Shown here piece by piece: positions 24,541-37,464 of a DNA stretch of 64,000 nucleotides (positions are counted from its first letter, which is position 1; every line of letters begins with the position of its first letter). Made by a program: the position numbers and the translations under genes. The stretch lies in the NCBI GenBank assembly GCA_027627225.1, contig CM051029.1:13812523-13876522 (forward strand). The letters run 5' to 3'. The notes beneath the pieces were generated by a model. That model did no database searches and was not told the origin of the DNA. It saw only the letters and a program-made list of their open reading frames with translations. The DNA is from Congeria kusceri. Taxonomy: Eukaryota; Mollusca; Bivalvia; Myida; Dreissenidae.

Positions 24541-24800
24541 GTAGAGCTCTGTAAAGATGGAGATGGTGATGTGGTGATAATTATGACATTGCTAGTGATT
24601 ACGACAACAACAGCAATGAAGACGACGATGCTGTTGCTACTTATGTTGATGATCATAATGAATATGACGACGGTGACGAGGATGATGACAATGATATATA
24701 AGATGAAGAATAAGACAATGGTGATATGGTGAACACGATAATGATAATGATGAAGAAGACGATGATGACGATGACTGTGTATATGATGATAATGATGAAG
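24541..24800. repeat. Degenerate GAT/GAC trinucleotide-rich tract
   Basis: Low-complexity sequence dominated by GATGATGAC, GACGATG and ATAATGATGA. Ser- and Asp-rich frames here are compositional. Confidence 0.75.
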
Positions 24801-24859
24801 AATTAAAGATCAAATTTTTCCTATTTTTGGAATTATTTTGCTGCATTTCATATTTGCAG

Positions 24860-27640
24860 ACAACACAAGTTTAGGCAGTGAACTGTCTTTGCATAGAGAT
24901 GTGTATACGCGACAACACTGCTATTTTTAAATGAATTGACTCCCAGTTAAAAGGAGACCAAAGTAAATCGGATATGCCGAGAGTTTACCACAGCGTCCAA
25001 AGATCGGAATAGGCGGTACGAACCTAAGCTGTAATGTCCATATTATGATAGTTTTTAGTGTTTCTTTATCGGTCTGTTTTTATGATCAACAATTTTTTGA
25101 AATGCCAACAAATCCTGTTTCAACGCCTTTAAAGTGTCCTTTTTTATGTGTACAAACATGCATCTATTTGTGAAAAATATTAAGTGCAGTAACATATTAC
25201 ACCGGGTAGAAAGCATTCAACCTTTATCTAAACATTGGTGGATTCGCCCCAATTACTTGCAACGAAGATGGTAGGAAAAGTAGCGTTATCCGACCTGATA
25301 GCTTTACACCATCTAGATAGTCTTACTGATAAATGATTAAACAAGTGGGTGTGACACTTATTATACAGGCTAACATATGATCGCTCAACAATTGTTTTAA
25401 TGGTGTGAAATGGAAAGTTACAATTTTCATCAATACTAACTATACAAAATCTGGGAACAATATAAATATTCAGGAAATCCACATTTGAAAGCCTTTTTAT
25501 ATTAGAATTTACAATTTGCAACTACAAAACAAAGCATTTTCTATTTCGATCATGCAACATTCCTAATCTGGAACATTGTCCAAAGTTGACTTGAAGCCAA
25601 AACATCAAGCATTATCTGTGCTTCTCAAAAGGTTACAAATGCACACACAAGACCATGTTTCAAGTTTATTCAAGACAAGACAGGACAAAACTACTTGTAT
25701 AGTCGGGGATACATAACAAGTAAACATTTGCTATTTATAGCTATTGACCGACTTAAAAGTTAAATAATCAATTACTTCCAACAAAGAAAAAATCGCCTTC
25801 CCTCATGATTTTTTGGAAAAGTGCCTGAGAAACAATTCATTAATTGTTTTGAGTCTAACTTCGTTAAGACTGAAACTGTCTTACGTATTGTTTCAAGCAT
25901 AACTGTGTCCTGCTTCATAGCATAAGAGACCGCCGCTATTGCTCCACAACATAAAAGCTTGCCCTTGAAAAATATGGTACAGCATAACCTCGTTATTTCG
26001 AAATTGTCGAGACCAATAAAAATACTACGAAATAATCATTATTTGAATTAAACATTTCTTGATAGCGTTATTGTTGCAACAATCGTGAAACTGTATATAT
26101 AAAAGTGAATCTTTCCTTATTTATTATTTCCACTGACATTCTGAATCTGTTACAAGTTAATGCGAATTGATGACCTTATGAATGTAAATCCAACTAAAGT
26201 AAAAATAAGACGAAAAAACAAGGAATTCAGATTAACAGTGTTCTAAATATCCGCGATCTACAGTGCATGCTTTGCATGCAGACAATGTTACAACAAGCTT
26301 CAATCACCAATCAACAAGCATCAATCAATATTTGTTGTACCTCAGGAGGACCATTAATCACAAACGGTCATTTATGGAAGCTGAAGTAAAAGTTTGAATG
26401 CTCATAATTAACACAAGTGCCTTCGAATTGATCAGCATTAAAGTACTCCTATTTATAGAATTTAACTTTTCGTTATTCATGTTTTTGTGATTGTGAAAAA
26501 CAGGAATTATTTGCAATAAATCACCAATAATTTTTGGAAAGGAAAATCAACACTTGTCAATGCAGCTGGCATTTTTGTTTGTTTCCATAGGACTTGAATT
26601 GACACAGATTTTCTTCAAAAAACAAAAGTTCAAGTCAACAAATAGACGATATATATAATGGCTCCCAATCAAACATGATTTTTTTTTTAATTTACAAAGT
26701 ATTTAATTTGCGTATATCCAATTTATGTAATTAAATCTGACAGGTAGAAAATTACTGGAAATACCGAAATCTCTACCGGGTTATTCTTCTTCCACTGTCT
26801 TAAAATGCGGATACGTTTACTTTTAAGCCTCTGTCCATGGGATGTAAATCAATACATCGTAATTTTAGTAAATAGTTCTTATGAATGTTTACGTTGTTTA
26901 TTCGTCCAAAATCTGTTTCTTATTTACGAAAGGCATTGTTCAAAAGCACTTGGTACGAAAGGAATATACTGTAATAAACATGTTGGTTTACCCAAGAGTC
27001 ATCACCAGTTATCGCATACAGAAAATAGACGATAGCAAATTACCAAAATGTTAATAATTCACAGATTTCAATAGTTAGTTTTTGTATTTTGTTAGGTAAC
27101 ATGTCCGAAAAAACACTTTCTGCTAAATTTTATTTTGTATTAACATATTTCTGGACTGCTCCATAAAACCCCGGGCGAGATCGTCAAAAAATTGTAAATT
27201 ATTATTTGTTTGGCATTACATAAAATTCGTGGCGGGCCATTAGAAAACATTGCGGCGCTGGCTGAGAAACAAATCATTATATATTTTTTTAGCCTTATGA
27301 TGGGTGTACCTAGTAGTGATTAATATGCATGTTATTTTCACTGTATGTTGTTAATGTTTTTTTTTTTTTTTTTTTCACTATTTAAACAGATTCTCGTGCA
27401 ACATTTCATAGTTTTGTAAGCAATTATATATACACTTCACGGATCAATTACAATTAAGAAACAACTACAACTTTGTCACATGGGTGACCTCGGGCCCTGA
27501 TTAATAGCATGTTTGAAGGTAAGGGTCAGTCAATTTGTAAAGTAAAAACAGGAAATGAAAATATATGTACATTTTAATAAAAATTCAATCCCCATCTTCA
27601 TGTACTTATCACATACTGTTAAACTACATATTACCCTCTA
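24860..27640. other. No supported gene
   Basis: AT-rich DNA; poly-T tract at about 27,357-27,375. Frames at 25,228-25,521 (minus) and 26,805-27,035 (plus) have no splice or motif support. Confidence 0.45.
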
Positions 27641-28560
27641 CAATGAAGACAAGTTTCAAGAAAATCCGTTGGATACTCTAGGAGGAGTTGCATTCAAAAG
27701 GAATTTTCACTATACATTACATACAGGAAAATAATGAAAGGGCCATAACTTGCAAGTGGAGGATAAAAATTAAAATCCTCATTGTTACTCACAAGTACAG
27801 GCCCAATCTGACCCATATTCGACCTCAAATGAGACCTTATGGCTATACACAAACAGTGCAAGTCTGTCCTCCACGTTGTTTCGTGCTCAGGTGAGCTAAA
27901 ATGTGGTTGGACAGAACAGGGTGATAACTATAGGGCATCTGCAAAATAAAAAAAGGGGTCCTAATTACTAATAACAGGTATCCATGTATGAAGTTGAATT
28001 ACAATAGCTCATTGGTTCTCGAGTAGTTAAGCGGAAATCCTTTTGCTATTTTTTGTAACGGTGACCTTGACAGTGACCCCATCCATCCCTATGTTATCCC
28101 AAGCCAGGTCTGGATATAAGGTATCTATGGATGAAGTTTCATTAAAATATTTCAAATCGTTCTTAAGTTAGAGAGCTGAAACCAAATGTTGCCTACGCCT
28201 CAAAATTAAAAATTAACAAAGGGCAATAAATCCAGAAATATTAATTGAAGAGTAACGGTTCTTGTGCACTGCACTTCTTCTCAATGAGATCTATCAGCCT
28301 GTGAAGTTTCAAGTTAATACCTCTTACAGTCTAAGAGTTATGCTCCCGGCCAAAAACGAAGTATTAAACATTAACAAAGGGCAATAACTCCAGAACCATG
28401 AAGTGCAGAGTAATGGTTCTTGTGTACTGCACTTCTCCTTAATGAGATCTATTAACCCATGAAGTTTCAAATTAATAGCTGAAACGGTTTTCCAGTTATG
28501 AAAATAACGGACAGGGTGATTACTATAGGGCACCCGCAAAATATTTGCGGGGCCCTACTG
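27640..28560. repeat. Tandem/dispersed repeat, ~160-bp units
   Basis: Recurring blocks include GGGCAATAACTCCAGAA (28,219 and 28,379), GGTTCTTGTG.ACTGCACTTC (twice) and ACAGGGTGATAACTATAGGG (27,913 and 28,511). The units share the CATAACT-type core style of the other mollusc-like tandem repeats in the window. Confidence 0.65.
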
Positions 28561-30084
28561 ACTTGCTATTGAATATGGGGTGCTTATGTGCAAGTGACTC
28601 ACAGGGAATGCATGTGAGCATTTGTTCTATGTCGCATTGTCATTACAGTCTATCTCACTATTTGATCAGCTTAATAAGTTACTGATTATCTAAGGCTCTA
28701 GTCTATGCCTTTTAGTCAGCAAAACGTGTAGCTGTACCAATAGAATGAGGTCCCATGCCATGGCCATATTAGCTTAAGAAACTTCAGCGAACAGTTTATA
28801 TAGTACTGACTAGACGTGTTCGCTGAAGCCAACCCTGTTTCGAAAGTCAACCAGAGTCGTAACATATTTATGTCACGCTATAAATCCATAATTTTGAAAA
28901 TTCTGGAGGAAATCACTACATAGACAGGTAAGTCAATATAAACTTTTGACTTGTGGCGTGTTTTGAGAATCGAAATACCTGAAAATAACTCTGATCAGCA
29001 CACAATGTACAATTACGCCGCCATTGTTGTTTCACCACATGACTACGTGATTTTTATTTGGATATTTTCGGATCAACCTTGACCTTGTCGCGGGCTCAAA
29101 TAGTAAACATGGTTTTCGTTTTCTGTTCTTTTACTAGGTATTAAAATTATAGTGTGTTCACAAAACAATCAACAGTGAATGAAAAATCCAGGAAATGTAA
29201 TTTTTGTTTCAGGCTGTGTTTGACAAAAGTTACCGCACATGTTCTGTTACTAAAAAATAGATAAATCACATGACCGTGAAATCCCGCGAGATTCTCATTT
29301 GACAAATGTCTTCCCTGCTCTAATTTCCTCCACATTTTAGTAACAAAACGGTAATTAAGAAGTGTTTGAGACCGTATTTTTTCATAAGTATACTAACTAG
29401 ATGTAAAAATTATCCATCTATCCAATAATGTATTCAGTAGTGCATGTAAAAGCTGTTTTGGGCAGTTTTTATGGTGACTTGCTGGTAGAATTAACTATGG
29501 GCGTTGCTCCATAACTTTTATGTTGCGCACAATCAACAAAATTTTTTTAAAGCAACATTTTATGGAAGCCAGATCTATGGCCATATAAGATATATTGAGG
29601 CACAGGTATTTATAACAATTATTTTTTAATGTTCCATACATATATACACTTTAATAAGATTATTTTATTGAATATACATGTGGAACACTTAAAAATCATT
29701 GTTACAAGTACCTGTCTATTGATGTAACTGAAGTAAACTTTAAATTGTGTTAAATACAAAGATCCATCATCATTAGAGAAATACCATTACTATTGCAAGA
29801 CAAGCTGACTCTGTGTGGATCTTAAGATGACCACCAGTATTAAATCAATCAACATACTTGGTGAGGAAACTTGGAACAGCGCGTTGAAAATGGCACAACT
29901 TTTAACAAGGGAGCTAACCTTGTAAGTTTGAATTAGGTTACACAACACCATATAAGTCGTGCCAATATCTTGATTGTTTTCTGAAGCAGTTATCGTTCCT
30001 CATATTCATTGTGCTCCCCTACCATGGATGAACTCCCCAGGAACGATTGATCTAATCTGTTTTGTAGTATGTCATGTTAAAATT
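28561..30084. other. No supported gene
   Basis: No convincing exon, RNA or element was recognised. Confidence 0.45.
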
Positions 30085-30905
30085 GATATCAACTGGTATT
30101 ATTAATCTCCTCTGTAATTATTTATTTCATTTGTTATGATTTATTTCGTCTGTTATGACTGCATGACTTCTTTTTGTATGACTGATATCAGCTGTTATGA
30201 TCGATCTCCCCTACAGTGACTGGTCTAGCCTGCAATAATTTATATACCCTGTTACCTCGCATAATATGATTGATCTCACCTGGTATGAATGATCTCCTTA
30301 TGTAATGATTGATCTCACATGTTATGATTGATATCACCTGCTATGATTGATCTCACTGGTTTAATTAATCACACCTGTTACGATTGATCTCCCATTTTAT
30401 CATTTATCTAACCTGTTATGACTGATCTCCCGTGTTATTATTTATCTCCATGATACAATTTATCTCCCCTGCTATGATTGATCTTCCCCGTTATGACTGA
30501 TCTCCCCTGTTTTGATTGATCTCCTACGATATGATTGATATCCCTGTCACGACTGATCTACCTTGTTATGGTTCCCCTCTGCTCAGTTATGATTGATCTC
30601 CTCCATTATGATTGATATCCCTGTTATGACTGATCTCCCCTGTTATGACTGATCTCCCCTGTTAAGACTGATCTCCCCTGTTATGACTGATCTCCTCTGT
30701 TATGGTTTCTCCTTGCTCTGTTATGATTGATCTCCTCCGTTATGATTGATATCCCTGTTAAGACTGATCTCCCCTGTTATGACTGATATCTGTTATGGTT
30801 TCTCCGTGCTCTGTTATGATTGATCTCCTCCGTTATGATTGATATCCCTGTTATGACTGATCTCCCCTGCTATGACTATCTCTCCTGGTATGATTGATCT
30901 TCTAT
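30085..30905. repeat. Minisatellite, ~19-bp unit
   Basis: Roughly 40 degenerate copies of TGTTATGACTGATCTCCCC. A higher-order pattern occurs: a block containing GTTATGGTTTCTCC is repeated near 30,570, 30,700 and 30,790. Confidence 0.9.
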
Positions 30906-31188
30906 TTTACTTCTGATTTTTGTTGTTATGATTACATTTACATATTTTTCACAATAATATTTTTCACATCTGAGAAATATTATCCTACGAAGCTCCATAT
31001 GCCAGTTTTAACTTGAACAATATTTTAAGGGTCTTTTATTGTGACAGTCGGTATTTTATACTTTAACTATGGTAAAATAACATGATTATCGGTATGTTGA
31101 TTCTTGATTAGAATTAAAGCATGTAAGTCAATAATACTATAAACTTTCAAGGAACCAACCACAGACAAAGGGAAGTGTATGACTTTTT

Positions 31189-31217
31189 AAGAATTTTTTT
31201 TTTTTTTTTTTTTTTTT
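31189..31217. repeat. Poly-T tract
   Basis: A run of about 23 T bases after TTTTTAAGAA; possibly the poly-A tail of a minus-strand insertion, but no element body was identified. Confidence 0.7.
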
Positions 31218-31469
31218 GTGATCCGATTCTTTATTTACCTCGTCCATAGGTATGTGCAGGTCGAGGTCATCCTGCTCCATACCTTACAATGTTTGATGTT
31301 AGTAGACAGACAGTTTAAAAAATACAATAAAAGTTAGTGTATAATAATATTTGTTGAGTTGTCTTAACATCTTTATAGATTACTGATAATGTTATAGAAG
31401 ATGCAAAATAAATATGTTTAAGACACTTTTTAAGAAGTTTACAAAAGACTTCACTAAGGAGCTTTGTGG

Positions 31470-31970
31470 ATATGGCCCCACGAAACAGACGAAATATGCG
31501 ATCTTCAATGGCTGACTGGGCCAACATTGTCTTCACCGAAGATCTTGCTTGACTATAACCGGATATCGCGCATGTGCTGGGGTAAGGTGAACGGTTTACC
31601 GGATGTTGTTTGCACGAGGGGGCAGTATGCAGATGGGTCCTTGATGGCTTGAGGCGTTGCTATGAAACATTATAAAATTAAGAATCATGAATATTGCTAA
31701 TGGGAATTTGAGATCCCAGATACATGTTTTACCAATCCCACACGAAAGCCAGGGCATGATTCCCGTACTCTAAAAAAGTTCCGTGTCACGTCAACACGCT
31801 CCAAAACAACCACGTTCGAATGATGGGGTGACCTGCGTTTGCTATGCCATGTTTGCGACAACAGAACAACTTGCAAGAACCGGAAGCTGACATTCTGTAC
31901 GCAGAAGGTCACCCAATCTCGCACACCGGCTACATTTCATTCACCTCTGTAGACTGCTCGGAAAGGAGTC
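31470..31970 (+). pseudogene. Decayed Tc1/mariner-type transposase fragment
   Basis: Across shifting frames, the plus strand reads like the DDE region of a Tc1-like transposase. It shows DWANIVFTE (family W..VLFTDE), then LLDYNRI, GERFTGCC, a shifted Gly-rich DGSLMA, and HVLPI..SQGMI before a stop. Downstream a degraded segment (RVTSTRS..TFE) corresponds to the family's ARVT..FL region. At least three frameshifts and several stops break it, so it is not functional. Tc1/mariner enzymes cut and paste DNA at TA targets. Ends and terminal repeats were not located. Confidence 0.6.
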
Positions 31971-33925
31971 CCAACTCATGCACGTGGCTTTAATCACATG
32001 ATCATAACATTCAAAAGCACAATGCCATCCAATCATTTTGTTTACATATGCAAACTGATTCCGGCATAAATGGGTATGAAACTAGTTCTCATAATAAAAA
32101 TCAAAATTATTATGTTTTGTCTCCAGTTTTAATAATTTAAAAACCATTTATTATTTTTTTCCGGTCTGACAAGATTCTTGTCATTGAGCCCATTGCAGAG
32201 GTGTATGTCGAGAGCAACGAACGACAACTCAGCTGGGAGATTACAAAACACCGTACTTCAGAAACAATGCATGCTATAATGATCACATATGTGTCTGTGG
32301 ATTTTGCTATTGAAACTAACGAACAATAAGACATGTGATAATTTTATTGTCGCTTGTATTTTGCCGAATGTGAAATTTACGGAAAATCCAGGTGGATAGA
32401 TTACCGAGGTAAAAGACAACAAAGACCGGATTAATATAATTTAACATCGCACACACATTTTATTTTATGGAATCATTCAGTTCCAAATCAAAATAATTCT
32501 ATGTTCTATTTAATGAAATTATTTGAAGAACTGTTGCATTTGTTGTTTATTGTAACATAATTGTTGTATATGTATCATTTAATTACAACTATAATCCACC
32601 ACAACAACCAAAACAATAATTGCGACTGCTGCATTTGTTTTCTTTGGGATTACTGTTTAGTGAGGGTATCAAAGGCACATACTTCTTTGCGGTTTAGTGT
32701 GTTTCGTTGTTGTTGTTTTCACGGAAAATATAAACTATATTTCTGAGCAGGGCGAATGGTGCAACAGTGCCATCGGTTTAAGGATGTGGTCCACTCACAT
32801 ACATACACGAATTACTACAATGTACTTTATATACACAATATATTTTTATACACAATAATAAAACAACAGCAACCATGATGTGCATGGATTTTTCACGAAC
32901 AAAACTGTCGAAATGTATGGACTTGAGTACATTTCTTGCATATGTCACCACCGATATATTTACGCTTGTAACAAATCAATAACTACTCAAACTGGAAGTT
33001 ACACAGCACACATTTTCGCCATAATAGGAGGACATAACATACGAACAAAATGTTATTGAAAATGCACAACCACAATTACGCTAGCTCATTCACATGTTTC
33101 AAAATTCCAAGGCTATGAAGAACTTTTTGAAAACATAATACTTCGTAGATGAATAGACACAAAGCGGAAACTTCCCTCCAAAAACACCACAGTTTTTCCA
33201 ACAATACTTATTTACATTTTACTTATTTATTTATGTAATGTACTTCGTGTAATATATATATATATTTTACTAAGTAAGTATGTGTCACAAATTTTGGGAA
33301 AAATAACAGGTGAGTTCATATTTTCCAGCGAGACCGATGCTCTATTTGTACACTATGTTCATATTATAAATAATACAGACTTATCTTTGATGTCCGACAT
33401 TTGCGCAGCCGCATCGCACAGTACACGTTCATGTTTTCATTAAGTTTCACGAACACAAATGTTCACAAATAATACAGTTACTAATGAAGAAATATTCACA
33501 TATCGCCGTAAGGCCAAACAGTCATTTGCATTTTGAACATGTTCTGAACAAATTTATAAAATTAAATTCCACTATCGGTTAAAATTCCAGATTTACGAAA
33601 TGTCCACTTTGTACTGTCATAATTACTCAACATCTATATATACACTGTCCAAAACACTTGAATTCTTACCTATAATTGTGTTTTAACACTACACAAGGCG
33701 TACATGAAACTATTGTTCCGTTACTTTTGCGATTGCTGTCCTGTAAAAACTCGTGCATTCCCATTCGGAGATTTTGTAACAATGTACAGGTAGTATACAT
33801 TCCCCTCTTACAAACTTTAAAGGCGCTCTCGCACGAGTTCATATTATTTTGACCAGGGCCCATAATTGTAATTAGTTTTATGTTATTCTTAACTAAGATT
33901 TAAGATAACTAAACATGCACATTTG
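31971..33925. other. No supported gene
   Basis: AT-rich DNA with a short (TA)n at about 33,254-33,266. No gene recognised. Confidence 0.45.
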
Positions 33926-35585
33926 TCACGAAACACAACCATGCATCAGAACCGTGCAACACAACCACGCGTCACAGCCGTGCAACACAACCACGCGTCA
34001 CATCTATGCAACATTACCACACGTCACATCAAAGTAACACAACCACGCGTTACATCCACCCAACACAACCACTCATGCGACACATTTTGTCTTCACATCC
34101 ACGCAGAATAACCATGCGTCCCATTTAGGCACCATAACCATGCGTCACATGCATCATAACCATGCGTCCCATCTAGGCACCATAACCATGCGTCCCATCT
34201 AGGCACCATAACCATGCGTCCATTCTAGGCACCATAACCATGCGTCCCATCTAGGCACCATAACCATGCGTCCCATCTAGGCACCATAACCATGCGTCAC
34301 ATTAATGCACCATAACCATGCGTCCCATCTAGGCACCATAACTATGCGTCACATCTAGGCACCATAACCATGCGTCACATCAATGCACCATAACCATGCG
34401 TCCCATCTAGGCACCATAACCATGCGTCCCATCTAGGCACCATAACCATGCGTCCCATCTAGTCACCATAACCATGCGTCCCATCTAGGCACCATAACCA
34501 TGCGGCCCATCTAGGCACCATAACCATGCGGCCCATCTAGGCACCATAACCATGCGTCCCATCTAGGCACCATAACCATGCGGCCCATCTAGGCACCATA
34601 ACCATGCGTTGCATCTAGGCACCATAACCATGCGTCCCATCTAGGCACCATAACCATGCGTCCCATCTAGGCACCATAACCATGCGTCACATCCATGCAA
34701 CATAACAACGCGTCACATGCTCGCAGCACAACCATGCGTCACATCCACGCACCATAACCACGCGTCACATCAATGCACCATAACCATGCGTCCCATCTAG
34801 GCACCATAACCGTGCGTCCCATCTATGCACCATAACCATACGTCCCATCTAGGCACCATAACCATGCGTCACATTCACGCACCATAACCATGCGTCACAT
34901 CAATGCACCATAGCCATGCGTCCCATCTAGGCACCATAACCATGCGCCACATCAATGCACCATAACCATGCGTCGCATCTAGGCACCATAACCATGCGTC
35001 CCATCTAGGCACCATAACCATGCGTCACATCTAGGCACCATAACCATGCGTCCCATCTAGGCACCATAACCATGCGTCCCATCTAGGCACCATAACCATG
35101 CGTCCCATCTTGGCACCATAACCATGCGTCACATCCACGCACCATAACCATGCGTCCCATCTAGGCACCATAACCATGCGTCCCATCTAGGCACCATAAC
35201 CATGCGTCCCATCTAGGCACCATAACCATGCGTCCCATCTAGGCACCATAACCATGCGTCCCATCTAGGCACCATAACCATGCGTCCCATCTAGGCACCA
35301 TAACCATGCGTCACATCCATGCAACACAACAACGCGTCACATGCTCGCAGCACAACCATGCGTCACATCCACGCGTCACATCTGCGCAACACAACCACGC
35401 AACACAACCACACGTCACATCCACGCACCATAACCACGTGTCACATACACGCAACATAACCACTCATCACATACACATACCATAACCATGCGTCACATAC
35501 ACGCAACATAACCACTCATCACATACACATACCATAACCATGCGTCACATACACGCAACACAACCATGAGTCACATAAACGCAAG
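33926..35585. repeat. Minisatellite, 26-bp unit, ~60 copies
   Basis: Tandem copies of a 26-base unit containing CCATAACCATGCGTCCCATC and TAGGCA. The central units (about 34,140-35,310) are nearly identical. The edges (33,930-34,110 and 35,320-35,580) are diverged variants with CACAACCACGCGTCACATC. Frames across it are repeat by-products. Confidence 0.97.
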
Positions 35586-37125
35586 AGCAGACTGTGTACA
35601 CTTGGCTTAAGGCAGAGTAATATAATATTGGCCTAATACATTAATTATAGCCAATTTATTGACTGGCATTTTTATTACACAATTGATGGGGCAATAACAA
35701 CGTACTATACTGATACTTAGCACCGCTTAAATATACTTAGTAAAATTAATTTAGCTACAACTAGGATGTCAGCAAATCTAAAGTCATCCTTAGGTGGAAA
35801 GTTGACATTGTTTATGTGTCATTTTATTATAACATTGTGACATTTATGCCAAGCACAATGACCAGTACTATAAGAAAAAAGGAAATGCTATTCATTTAAT
35901 GATAAGTAAATGAAATATATTAACTTTTATTTTTGTTGCAGAACCTATTTTACTTAGTATACATGTCACCGATGCCATTTTGCTTAAAAACTGTAGATGC
36001 CTGTTGGAAATGTTTGGCAGCCTACAGACTTAGGGCAACTGACTTTTCATTCTCTGCAATTCATTGTAAAATTAATAAATATTTTTCTTAATCAATGTTT
36101 ATTGGCATATAAACAATGATTTGGAGTTAGAATGCATAGGAATTAAACCACGAGGGTGTTAGCCCGAGTTGTTTATTAGCCACTCATCAGAATGACAAAG
36201 AGTTGTTAATTGGCAGATAAAAAACGATAATGAGAAGAAAAGAAAAACAGTGCATAAAAGAGAGCAAAATAACAATGCGTACATAGAAAAATAGTGTAAA
36301 TAGTAAATACCGTTTTGTTTATGGGTAATCATTAGTTGAAATTGATAACAATATATAAAACGTTTATAACGCTAAACGATGGATTAATTTGGAGTGTTTG
36401 TTGTATTAATTAAAATTGTAGACAACACATTAATCACTTACAAAACGTAAATAATGCAGGGCTTTACGGCATAGTGGTAATGGTGATGGCCTTTTAAACA
36501 GGAGGTTCCGCTGGGACTGAATTGTTTTTTCTTTAAAAAAAATCCTTTTCTTGCTACCATACTTGAGCTCTGTATTTCCGATGCTTAAATCTGTCAAGTT
36601 AAGACATTTAATGGCATACTTCAAACATGTAAAATTATGTGAACAAGTTTCTTTAAAGCATCTGTAGTTGTGGGCCTATTGACAACACTGTGTGCCATTA
36701 TTATTACTGCTTATTGTCATCAACTCAGGACCCTCTCTGGAGTCGTGGGGACTGAGGTCTTGCAAGGGGCCAAAGTTCGATGTTTTTCTACAATTTTGGG
36801 GAACTAAAAGAATAATGTTGACAGAAAATTAACTTTTAAATGCAGATGATATTAATGCTATTCAATGACCAGCAATACTTATGATCATATTATGAAGTTT
36901 AATTCCAATTGTAATATAATTGCAACTTTAAACTGCCTCTTCTTCAAACATTGGAGATTTTTTCACTGAAACAGGGGCCAACAAATCTGCCCAAGCAAGG
37001 AGAATGGGACGTTTATTTGGCCATCATCCCGGTCAATTTATTATTAAATCCTTCCATATAGGCCAGAATAATGCTTTCTACAAAAAGTTCATTCTTTAAG
37101 TGTGACTTTGGAATATTGATATTTT
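35586..37125. other. No supported gene
   Basis: AT-rich. A short tRNA-like A-box match near 36,470 (GGCATAGTGGTAATG) lacks a convincing B-box. Nothing else recognised. Confidence 0.4.
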
Positions 37126-37435
37126 GGCAGACACTAAGAACTGGTTCTACACAGGAAATGGACTTTCTAACAGATACTAGACAATGGTTTTACCCAGGAA
37201 ACAGACTTTCTTTGACAATAAAAAAATGTTTCTTATCTGGAAATGGACTTTCTTACAAATACAAAGAACCGAGTCTACCCAGGAAAAATTTGTTTTTTTT
37301 ACATACACGAAGAACTGGTTCTAACCAGAATATGTACTGGCTCACAGACATTAAGAACTGGTTCTACCCAGGATACGGGACTTACTCTCTGACGCCAAGA
37401 ACTTTTTCTTCCCAGGCAATGGACTTTCTCATATG
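37126..37435. repeat. Minisatellite, ~42-bp unit
   Basis: About seven degenerate units with AGAACTGGTTCTACCCAGG and ATGGACTTTCT landmarks. A unit near 42 bases keeps a reading frame, which explains the 130-codon open frame at 37,071-37,463; that frame has no coding support beyond this. Confidence 0.8.
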
Positions 37436-37464
37436 TGAACAAGACAAGAGTTATGAAAAATAAA

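Noticed and set aside
33926..35585. CRISPR-like array
   Set aside because: Units are directly adjacent with no unique spacers; it is a eukaryotic minisatellite.
36455..36520. tRNA-like A-box GGCATAGTGGTAATG
   Set aside because: The matching B-box (GGTTCCGCTGG) departs from consensus and arms do not fold.
37071..37463. 130-codon frame
   Set aside because: Explained by a ~42-bp tandem repeat that preserves frame; repeats are too diverged at residue level to suggest selection.
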